Below, in pieces: positions 16,401 through 24,200 of a DNA stretch of 33,796 nucleotides; the first letter of the stretch is position 1; each line of letters begins with the position of its first letter. The DNA is from Nostoc punctiforme NIES-2108 (GTDB taxonomy: Bacteria > Cyanobacteriota > Cyanobacteriia > Cyanobacteriales > Nostocaceae). Location of the stretch: NCBI GenBank assembly GCA_003326195.1, contig LXQE01000148.1:1-33796 (forward strand). Reading direction: 5' to 3'. The notes beneath the pieces were generated by a model. The model saw only the letters and a list, made by a program, of their open reading frames with translations. It searched no databases and was not told the DNA's origin. A program made the position numbers and the translations under genes.

Positions 16401-17600
16401 CCGGCTAGCGGCTTAATAGATAAAACATTTATTCCTCCTCGGACTCCAACCGAGTCAACCTTAGCAAAAGTTTGGGCTGAAGTGCTTAATATTGAGCGTG
16501 TGGGTATTTACGATAACTTCTTCGACTTGGGAGGAGATTCGCTGTTAACTGTACGCCTGATGAAGCAGATACACAAGCATTTTGAGCGCGAATTACCGCT
16601 ATCTAGCTTATTTTTAAATCCGACAATTGAAAGTTTAGCAACTTCTCTATCCTCACAAGGAGATTCTCTTCCGTGGTCGCCCTTAGTTCCGATTCAACCT
16701 GCTGGTTCAAGCCCAGCTTTCTTCTGCGTCCATCCAATTTTTGGTGTTGTTTTCCCTTATTACGAATTAGCTCAGAATTTGGGAAAAAATCAACCATTTT
16801 ATGGGTTACAACCCATTGGACTTGACGGAGAAAGTTCTCCATTAACTCGCATTGAGGATATGGCTGCTCACTACATTGAAGCATTGCGTAGAGTTCAGCC
16901 TAAAGGCCCTTATTTTTTAGGAGGTTGGTCTTTTGGAGGTTGGGTTGCTTTTGAGATGGCTCAACAACTCCAAAAGTCTGGGGAAGAAGTGGCTTTACTT
17001 GCTGTGCTTGACACTTTAGCACCAATTCCAGGCAATATACCTTCTTTGGGTAGTGGTTTCAAGTTTATGCTGACGACAGTGGCGCGATATATATGGCCCT
17101 TTTTCCTCGATTATTTTTATCTAATTATCGCGATCGCTAATAATCGAATTAACAGTTTAACTTCTCGGTTGACTAATTTTAATAAAATTGTGCGAAACTC
17201 CTTTTGGGAGTCGCTAACGCGATCGCTCCAAACAAATCTGTTCTCTCACTTCATCCGGAAAGAGGATGCCACAGTGAACATTATACCTGAAGAATCCAAG
17301 TTAAGACTTTTAAGCGAGTTAGCAATTCGTCCAATGCTTCGTGTTTTTTATGCCAATAGCCAAGCAGTTCTTAACTACGTTCCGCAAGCCTACCCTAAAC
17401 GAATTAATCTTTTCAGAACAAAGGTTCAATCAAGCATTGCCAAGGAAGATTCGAGTATGGGTTGGGATCAAATAATTGTAGGAGGAACAGAAATTCATCA
17501 TATTCCTGGCAATCACCTAACTATGCTGAGAAAACCCCATATCCAAATTCTCGCCGCACAGCTAAAAGCTTGTATTGAGAAAGCACAAAATTTAAAATAA
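13410..17600 (+). CDS. NRPS1: C-A-PCP-TE, terminal module with thioesterase
   Basis: This 1396-residue protein is a condensation (C) domain at about 25-470 (HHIVADG, His165-His166), an adenylation (A) domain at about 500-1000, a carrier at about 1010-1085 (GGDS, phosphopantetheine Ser1044) and a thioesterase at about 1095-1390. The A domain has YTSGSTGKPKG, YGPTE and a closing SGKVDR Lys. The thioesterase has GWSFGGW with Ser1174, Asp in LAVLDTLAP and His in PGNHLTM. Aligned with GrsA, the specificity positions read D-A-F-T-I-A-A-V-W-K, a hydrophobic, perhaps aromatic, pocket; this is tentative. The thioesterase makes this the likely last module although its gene comes first. Three short in-frame insertions lie in the C domain. 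The first 24 residues are acidic and could dock to a partner. Confidence 0.93.
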   Translation: MSQYIYSSLTDDEELNFSEEAEVFVFPTSFAQQRLWFLDQLAPGNPFYNVSTALHLTGSLNFTALKQTFNEIVRRHETLRTRFVMVDQQPVQAIPAESCANAPSLSIPLPLIDLRNFDSPERDTRVQQIVTQEAQHPFNLTTGPLLRVKLLQLDEVEYLLLLNLHHIVADGWSIGVLIKELGVLYKALAGDKRCLTTSHSVSTLLPELPIQYADFAQWQREWLQGVAANGTSPLQSQLVYWQKQLNGISVLNLPTDRLRPAVPSYRGAKQFLELPHTLTQALEALSSQEGVTLFMTMLAAFQTLLYRYTQQEDIAVGSPIANRNRSELEGLIGFFVNSLVLRTDFSGKVTFRELLNRVREVTLEAYSHQDLPFEKLVEELHPERDLSYHPFFQVVFSLQNTPIETLELSGLTLSLFDFDSKTAKLDLEFHLWQDLESLKGQMVYSTDLFDDKTITRMLGHFQTLLKSIVANPEQRISDLSLLTVQERQELLIDWNDTKRDYSGNKCFHQLFEAQVQETPDANALVFDDEQLSYKELNIRSNQLAHYLKKLGVVPDVLVGIYVERSLVMIIALLGILKAGGAYLPLDPSLPQERLNFILEDAQVSVLLTQEKLLKHFEDFLNPIICIDKDWATITQHSKENPSSVVKSDNLAYVIYTSGSTGKPKGVLLQHQGLSNLAASQIDVFNIQPINRILQFASLSFDASIFEIVMALQTGATLYLANKESLLPGQTLLQLLREKAITHVTLPPAVLAVLPTESLPALQTIICAGESCTDDIVKRWWKSQRRFFNAYGPTEATVWSTVAEISHIIEKPPIGRPIPNTQIYILDKYLQPLPIGITGELYIAGEGLAQGYLNCPELTTEKFVPNPFNDKKGAQLYKTGDLARYRPDGNIEFLGRIDNQVKIRGFRIELSEIETVLSKHKSVQKAVVIVKENISGNKYLVAYIVLNVEMQNFSSLLRKFLKEKLPEYMLPKAFVMLDSLPLTASGKVDRLALTELDSPASGLIDKTFIPPRTPTESTLAKVWAEVLNIERVGIYDNFFDLGGDSLLTVRLMKQIHKHFERELPLSSLFLNPTIESLATSLSSQGDSLPWSPLVPIQPAGSSPAFFCVHPIFGVVFPYYELAQNLGKNQPFYGLQPIGLDGESSPLTRIEDMAAHYIEALRRVQPKGPYFLGGWSFGGWVAFEMAQQLQKSGEEVALLAVLDTLAPIPGNIPSLGSGFKFMLTTVARYIWPFFLDYFYLIIAIANNRINSLTSRLTNFNKIVRNSFWESLTRSLQTNLFSHFIRKEDATVNIIPEESKLRLLSELAIRPMLRVFYANSQAVLNYVPQAYPKRINLFRTKVQSSIAKEDSSMGWDQIIVGGTEIHHIPGNHLTMLRKPHIQILAAQLKACIEKAQNLK
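13686..13714 (+). repeat. Dispersed repeat inserted in frame in the NRPS1 condensation domain (first)
   Basis: The DNA GCGATTCCTGCGGAAAGCTG followed by CGCTAACGC has the dispersed-repeat core GCGATnCCTGCGG. It encodes AIPAESCANA where NRPS2 has AIA and NRPS3 has VIN at the same place, a net gain of seven codons. The frame is kept. Confidence 0.65.
13985..14020 (+). repeat. Dispersed repeat inserted in frame in the NRPS1 condensation domain (second)
   Basis: The 36 bases start GCGATGTCTGACGACTAGCC and end ATCTACGCT, closely matching the repeat at 8884-8920. They encode RCLTTSHSVST in NRPS1 between YKALAGDK and LLPELP. NRPS2 and NRPS3 have a plain seven-residue QNQPSPL/SNQPSPL linker there. 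The net gain is about eight codons and the frame stays open. Confidence 0.75.
14088..14113 (+). repeat. Short in-frame insertion in the NRPS1 condensation domain (third)
   Basis: NRPS1 has LQGVAANGTSPLQSQLVYW where NRPS2 has LQGELLQTQLAYW, a net gain of six codons. The inserted DNA contains CACCTCGCCCCTACA, resembling one arm of the GTAGGGGCGAGGTG-type cyanobacterial palindromes. The repeat assignment is weaker than for the other two insertions. Confidence 0.45.
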
Positions 17601-17608
17601 GGATCAAT

Positions 17609-20600
17609 ATGTCTTCTGAAGAAGTCTTCGTTTTTCCAGCATCTTTTGCTCAACAACGGCTATGGTTTCTCGACCAGTTGATCCCCGACAATGGTATCTA
17701 CAATGTGCCGACAGTAATTCGTTTGACCGGTTCGCTGAAATTAGCCGCACTAGAACAGACTTTTAACGAAATCGTGCGTCGCCACGAAACCTTACGCACA
17801 ACTTTTATTGTGTCGGATGGGCAACCCCTACAGGCTATTGCACCCAGCTTAACAATACCTCTTTCTGTATTAGACCTCCAGCAATTGCCAGATGATGAAC
17901 GAGAGGTTAAAGCAAAGTGCATTATTACCGCAGAGATAGAACATCCCTTCGATTTATCCTCCGGGACATTGCTGCGAGTAATACTCCTCGTCTTTTCTGA
18001 GACAGAACATATTCTATTACTGAATATGCACCACATTATCTGCGACGATTGGTCTATGGGGGTACTGATTCGGGAACTGGGAACGCTGTACGCAGCTTTT
18101 GCACAAAACCAGCCTTCTCCTCTATTAGAACTGCCTCTTCAGTACGCCGATTTTGCTCACTGGCAGCGCGAGTGGCTGCAAGGAGAATTACTCCAAACCC
18201 AGTTAGCTTACTGGCGGGAGCAATTAAACGGTATTTCCATACTGCATCTACCTACTGACAAACCAAGACCAGCTATACAAAGCTATCAAGGAGCAACACA
18301 ATTTCTAGAATTACCGCTCAAGCTAATTGATACACTAGAAAAGTTGTCACAGCAAGAAGGTGTCACCTTATTTATGACACTGGTGGCAGCGTTTCAAACG
18401 TTACTTTACCGCTACACACACCAAGAAGATATCGCGCTAGGTTCACCAATTGCTAACCGCAACCGTAGCGAAATAGAAGGAATAATTGGTTTTTTTGTCA
18501 ACAGTTTGGTGCTACGTAGCAACTTATCTGGAAACCCGACTTTTCGGGAACTACTAGGCAGAGTACGGGAGGTAACATTAGGAGCATATAGCCACCAAGA
18601 TTTGCCGTTTGAAAAGTTAGTTGAAGAACTACATCCAGAGCGAAACTTGAGCCATCATCCACTATTTCAAGTGGTGTTTGGTTTTCAGAATGCGCCAATG
18701 TCAGCGCTAGAACTACCTGGATTAGTACCTAGCTTTATGAATATTGACATCAAAAAAACGCGTTTTGATTTAGAACTGCATTTATGGAAGTGTTCTGAGG
18801 ATTTTAGGAGCTTATGGGGTGCAAACTGGGAGTATTCTGACGGACTCCGAGGTGTAATGGTTTACAACACAGATTTATTTGATCGAGCCACCATTAGCCG
18901 GATGGTGGAACATTTTAAAACTCTGTTGTCAGCTATTGTTGCAAATCCAGAAGAACGAATTGCAAATTTACCGTTATTAAGTGAAGCGGAGTTACATCAG
19001 GTATTGGTGAAATGGAATAACACCCAAGTAGATTATCCTCAATATAAGTGTATCCATCAATTGTTTGAAGAAAAGGTACAGCAGTATCCTGATTCTATAG
19101 CAGTAAACTTTGCTAACGAGCAACTGACTTATCAAGATTTGAATACTCGCAGTAATAAACTAGCACATCACTTACAAAAAATCGGAGTATCTTCAGAAGT
19201 TTTAGTTGGCATTTGTATCTCACAGTCTATAGAAATGATCGTTGGTTTGTTGGGTATTCTGAAAGCAGGGGGAACGTATGTTCCATTAGACTCAAGTTAT
19301 CCTCAAGAGCGTCTAAATTTTATGCTTGAAGATGCACAAGTTTCAGTGTTGCTGACACAAGAAAATTTGCTCAAGCATTTTGAAGGTTTCTCAAAACCAA
19401 TTATTTCTATAGATAAAGACTGGGAAATTATTACCCAAGAAAATCAAGACAATCTTAAAAGCGATTCAAATAGTGATAATTTAGCATATGTTATTTATAC
19501 CTCTGGTTCTACAGGAAAACCCAAGGGAGTTGCTGTACCTCACAAAGCTGTAAATCGGTTATTGTGCAATACGAACTATATAAAATTAGAACCATCCGAT
19601 AAAATCGCCCAAGCCTCAAACGCTTCTTTTGATGCAGCGACATTCGAGATTTGGGGAGCGCTACTTAACGGCGCTCAACTTTTAGGAATTAGTAAAGATG
19701 TAACCCTTTCGCCTTATGAATTTGCATTACAATTACGAGAAAAAGATATCAACATTCTATTTTTTACTACCGCTTTATTTCAACAGATTGTTAGAGATGT
19801 TCCGCAAGCTTTTGCGAGTTTGAAATATTTCCTGTTTGGTGGCGAAACCGTTGATATGAGATGGATTAAAAAAATTCTCCAATCTGGTGCGCCAAAGCAC
19901 TTAATTCATGTTTATGGGCCTACAGAAAATACAACATTTTCCTCTTATTACTGCGTAGAAGAGTTACCATCAGCCACATCTTTACCTATTGGTCGCCCCA
20001 TTACAAACACGCAGATTTATATATTAGATACCCATTTACAACCTGTGCCTATTGGTGTTACTGGTGAATTATATATGGGTGGGGAGGGGCTGGCACGAGA
20101 ATATCTCAATCGCCCTGAACTCACTACAAAACACTTTATTTCTCATCCTTTTAGTAATAATCCAAAAACACGTCTTTATAAAACGGGTGATTTAGCCCGC
20201 TATTTACCAGATGGCAATATTGAATTTTTAGGTCGCATTGACAATCAAGTAAAGATTCGTGGCTTCCGCATTGAGTTGTCAGAAATTGAAGCGGTGCTGA
20301 ATCAATATCCAGCAGTGAAAGAAACTGTTGTTCTTGCTGTTGAGGATGTACCTGATGATAAGTACTTGGTAGCTTATGTTGTTCTCAACCAGGAACAGAT
20401 AGCGATGCAAGAGGTACAAGGCTTTGCATCCTTACTTCGCCAATTCCTCAAAGAAAAGTTACCAGAATATATGGTGCCAAGCGCCTACGTGATACTGGAA
20501 TCTCTACCTCTAACACATAATGGCAAAGTGGATCGGCGTGCTTTACCCATGCCTGATACAATTTCTTTCAATAATCAAGATTATGTAGCACCGCGATCGC

Positions 20601-20881
20601 AAGTTGAAAAGTTACTTGCCCAAATTTGGGCTAAAGTCTTAGGAAAAGAGCAAGTAGGCATCCATGACAATTTCTTTGAATTGGGCGGTCATTCTCTCCT
20701 AGCGACTCAGCTAACTTCCCGTATCCGTGACACCTTCCAAATAGATTTGCCTGTACGCAATTTGTTTGAAGCACCAACTGTTGAACAACTTGCTAGATGT
20801 ATTGACACAATGTTTTGGACAGCAAAAGGTTTATATAAAGGTGGAGCTACGAGTCAAGAGCGAGAAGACATAGAATTTTAA
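17609..20881 (+). CDS. NRPS2: C-A-PCP module, Ile/Val-type specificity, no thioesterase
   Basis: This 1090-residue protein is a C domain at about 5-450, an A domain at about 475-985 (YTSGSTGKPKG, YGPTEN, NGKVDR) and a carrier at about 995-1065 (GGHS, Ser1029). The condensation motif reads HHIICDD, so the usual Gly after the catalytic Asp is Asp147. Specificity positions read D-A-F-F-L-G-V-T-F-K, close to codes known for branched aliphatic residues (Ile/Val). The N-terminus has only four residues before the C domain, so no docking domain. The C-terminus ends in the acidic tail SQEREDIEF, the kind of short motif that binds a TubC-type docking domain. It starts eight bases after NRPS1, with AAGGA ahead of the ATG, and is surely co-transcribed. 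The altered motif and missing docking domain fit an initiating module. Confidence 0.93.
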   Translation: MSSEEVFVFPASFAQQRLWFLDQLIPDNGIYNVPTVIRLTGSLKLAALEQTFNEIVRRHETLRTTFIVSDGQPLQAIAPSLTIPLSVLDLQQLPDDEREVKAKCIITAEIEHPFDLSSGTLLRVILLVFSETEHILLLNMHHIICDDWSMGVLIRELGTLYAAFAQNQPSPLLELPLQYADFAHWQREWLQGELLQTQLAYWREQLNGISILHLPTDKPRPAIQSYQGATQFLELPLKLIDTLEKLSQQEGVTLFMTLVAAFQTLLYRYTHQEDIALGSPIANRNRSEIEGIIGFFVNSLVLRSNLSGNPTFRELLGRVREVTLGAYSHQDLPFEKLVEELHPERNLSHHPLFQVVFGFQNAPMSALELPGLVPSFMNIDIKKTRFDLELHLWKCSEDFRSLWGANWEYSDGLRGVMVYNTDLFDRATISRMVEHFKTLLSAIVANPEERIANLPLLSEAELHQVLVKWNNTQVDYPQYKCIHQLFEEKVQQYPDSIAVNFANEQLTYQDLNTRSNKLAHHLQKIGVSSEVLVGICISQSIEMIVGLLGILKAGGTYVPLDSSYPQERLNFMLEDAQVSVLLTQENLLKHFEGFSKPIISIDKDWEIITQENQDNLKSDSNSDNLAYVIYTSGSTGKPKGVAVPHKAVNRLLCNTNYIKLEPSDKIAQASNASFDAATFEIWGALLNGAQLLGISKDVTLSPYEFALQLREKDINILFFTTALFQQIVRDVPQAFASLKYFLFGGETVDMRWIKKILQSGAPKHLIHVYGPTENTTFSSYYCVEELPSATSLPIGRPITNTQIYILDTHLQPVPIGVTGELYMGGEGLAREYLNRPELTTKHFISHPFSNNPKTRLYKTGDLARYLPDGNIEFLGRIDNQVKIRGFRIELSEIEAVLNQYPAVKETVVLAVEDVPDDKYLVAYVVLNQEQIAMQEVQGFASLLRQFLKEKLPEYMVPSAYVILESLPLTHNGKVDRRALPMPDTISFNNQDYVAPRSQVEKLLAQIWAKVLGKEQVGIHDNFFELGGHSLLATQLTSRIRDTFQIDLPVRNLFEAPTVEQLARCIDTMFWTAKGLYKGGATSQEREDIEF

Positions 20882-21005
20882 AGAGAAACACTTGAGTTTG
20901 ACCAGCAACGCAAAATGTGCTGATTGCTTCGGCAAACTGTCGGTTTTGTTCCATCAATGCCATGTGTCCGCCTGGTTTTAGCTTCATACCATAGTTATAA
21001 TCATC
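20882..21005 (-). pseudogene. C-terminal relic of an alpha/beta hydrolase between NRPS2 and NRPS3
   Basis: The minus strand reads KLKPGGHMALMEQNRQFAEA followed by ISTFC. This is the C-terminal signature of alpha/beta-fold hydrolases, where the His of GGHM is the catalytic His and a final helix follows. There is a stop just upstream and no room for the rest of the roughly 250-residue enzyme. The remaining part of the 300-bp gap (21006-21186) holds a small TCATTCC/GGAATGA hairpin and AT-rich DNA with no recognised gene. Confidence 0.6.
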
Positions 21006-21204
21006 CAAGTTTCATTCCCAGGAATGATTTATCCAGTCTTAGAAGTGTGATAAAAATGTTGGGTTAGGTAATAAGCAGTGCAGCTTGGCAAAAAGAACTA
21101 TCCAGTTAAAAAATGTTAAAAAATTTACGACACAAGTAATATTTATACAGCATAGCTGCCTACTAACTTCTAAGAAATAACAATACTTGCGAAGAGGTTT
21201 AATT

Positions 21205-24200
21205 TTGAATACGGTTGAGTTTTTAACTTATCTTCGCAGCTTAGATATTCAAGTTTTTATTGATGGTGAAAAGTTTCGCTGCAACGCCCCTGATGGAATT
21301 CTTACACCAGAACTGCGTGCAGAAATTCAAGAGCGTAAAACGGAAATTATTGAATTTTTAGAAGCATCTAATCGCACTAATAACCAGAGTTTTAGACCTC
21401 TGGCACCTATTTCGCGGTCAGGAAATCTTCCTCTCTCCTTTGCTCAACAACGGCTGTGGTTTCTTGACCAATTAATCCCTAATAATCCTTTCTATAACAT
21501 TCCACTAGCACTACATTTAACAGGTTCGCTGAAATTAGCCGCGCTAGAGCAAACTTTTAACGAAATCGTGCAACGACATGAAGCTTTACGCACCACTATT
21601 GTCGTACAGAAAGGGCAACCAGTTCAGGTAATTAATCCTACCCTAACAATACCTTTACCAATAATAGATTTACGGCAACTGCCACAAGCCGAACGAGAAA
21701 TACAAGCACGACGACTCACTACACAAGAAGCTCAACGTCCTTTCAATTTATCAACTGATTCGTTGCTGCAAGTAAAACTGCTGTGGTTGGATGAGACACA
21801 ATACATCCTGCTGCTAACTATGCACCACATTGTCTCTGATGGTTGGTCTATTGGGGTGCTGATTCAAGAGATAGCAGCACTCTACACAGCCTTTGCCAGT
21901 AATCAGCCTTCTCCTCTACCGAAACTTACAATCCAATATGCAGACTTTGCATACTGGCAACGCCAATGGTTGCAAGGGGAAGTATTAAAAAAGCAACTGA
22001 GTTACTGGCAGAAGCAATTAGACGGCATTTCTATGCTAAATCTGCCAACCGACAGACCAAGACTAGCTGTTCAAACTTACCAAGGTGCAAGGCAACCTCT
22101 GCAATTATCAAAAAGTTTGAGCAAAGCACTTTTAGCTCTCGGACAACAAGAAGGGGTAACTTTATTCATAACCCTACTAGCAGCATTCCAAGCTTTACTT
22201 TCCCGCTACACACAACAAGAAGATATTGCTATTGGTTCACCTATTGCCAATCGCAACCGTAGTGAAATTGAAGGATTAATTGGTTTTTTTGTCAATAGCT
22301 TAGTACTGCGTACCGACCTCTCTGGAAACCCAACTTTTCGGGAACTATTAAGTCGAGTTAAAGAGGTAGCTTTAGCGGCTTATGCTCATCAAGATTTACC
22401 TTTTGAAAAACTTGTAGAAGAACTGCATCCAGAGCGTAATTTGAATCAAAATCCGCTATTTCAAGTTGTTTTTGCGCTCCAGAATGCGCCGATGAAAGCC
22501 TTAGAGTTACCTAATTTAACTTTAAGTCCGCTACCATTTGAAACGGAAACAATGCGCTTTGATTTGGAGTTCCATTTGTGGGAGCCAAATACTCAAAATG
22601 GGTTATGGGCAGATAGCTCAGAAGGAATTAGTGGTTTTGTAATTTATAGCACTGATTTATTCGATGACGTTACTATCGCCAGGATGTTAGGACACTTCCA
22701 AACGTTACTGGAGGGTCTAGTTGCAAATCCAGAAGACCGAATTGCACATTTACCACTTTTAAGCGAATCTGAGCTACATCAATTGTTAGTTGAATGGAAC
22801 AATACCCAGGCAAATTATCCTCAAGATAGGTGTATTCATCAGTTAATTGAGCGCGTAGCAGAGCAGAATGGTGAGGCAACTGCACTCGTATTTGGCGATG
22901 AGCAACTTAGCTATAAAGAGTTGAATATACGCAGTAATAAAGTTGCACATTATCTAAAAAAGTTAGGAGTTAAAACCGAAGTTTTAGTAGGACTTTGTGT
23001 AGAACGCTCTTTTAATATGATAATCGGGATGTTGGGCATACTGAAAGCAGGTGGAGCTTATGTACCTTTAGATCCAAGCTATCCATCTGAACGTTTAAAC
23101 TTTATGCTTGAAGATGCTCAAGTCTCAGTTTTATTAACTCACGAGCGATGGCTTGAATGCCTGAAAAACTATAATTTGCAAATAATCTGTTTAGATAAAG
23201 ATTGGGAGATTATTTATCAAGAGATTGAAGATAATCTTACTAGTAAAGTTACAGTAGATAACCTCGCTTATGTCATTTATACCTCTGGCTCAACTGGAAA
23301 ACCTAAAGGGGTGAAAATTGAACATAGAGGATTGTTAAATTTAGTATTTTGGCATCAAAAAGCGTTTGCAGTTTCACCCCTTGATCGAGCAACGCAGATT
23401 TCTGGAGTTGCCTTTGACGCTTGCGGTTGGGAAATTTGGCCTTATCTGAGTATTGGGGCAAGCATTTATATTGTAGATGATGAAACTAGGCGATCGCCTG
23501 ATTATCTCCGAGATTGGCTAGTATCAAAAGCGATAACAATTTCTTTTATCCCAACACCTTTAGCAGAGAAAGTTCTATTACTAGATTTTCCTCAGAACGC
23601 AGCTTTACGAATATTGCTCACAGGTGGAGACAAACTGAATCAATATCCTTTAGCTTCTCACTCTTTTCAAGTATTTAATAATTATGGGCCAACGGAGAAC
23701 ACGGTTGTTACAACTTCTGGTCATGTTTCTGTTAAGAATAAAGATAATTTAGCACCTGTAATTGGTTGTGCGATCGCCAATACAAAAGCTTACATATTAG
23801 ATAAACATTTACAACCAGTACCTGTTGGCGTTTCGGGAGAATTGTACATAAGTGGTGATGGGTTAGCACGAGGTTATTTAAATCATCCTGAGTTAACTGC
23901 TGAATCCTTCATTTATCATTCTTTTACTAATAAGTTAAAAGCACGACTTTATAAAACAGGTGATTTAGTTCGCTATCGAGTAGATGGCAACATTGAATTT
24001 TTAGGCCGCCTCGACGATCAGATAAAAATTCGTGGCTATCGTATTGAGTTGGGAGAAATTGAAGCGATACTGAGTAAGCATCCAGCAGTGCAGCAAACTG
24101 TAGTAATAACTCGTGAGGATGAACAGGAAAAGCGCCTAGTAGCTTATGTAGTACCAAAAACTGAATACAGTAACCAACAGGAGAATTTGCAATTAATGCA

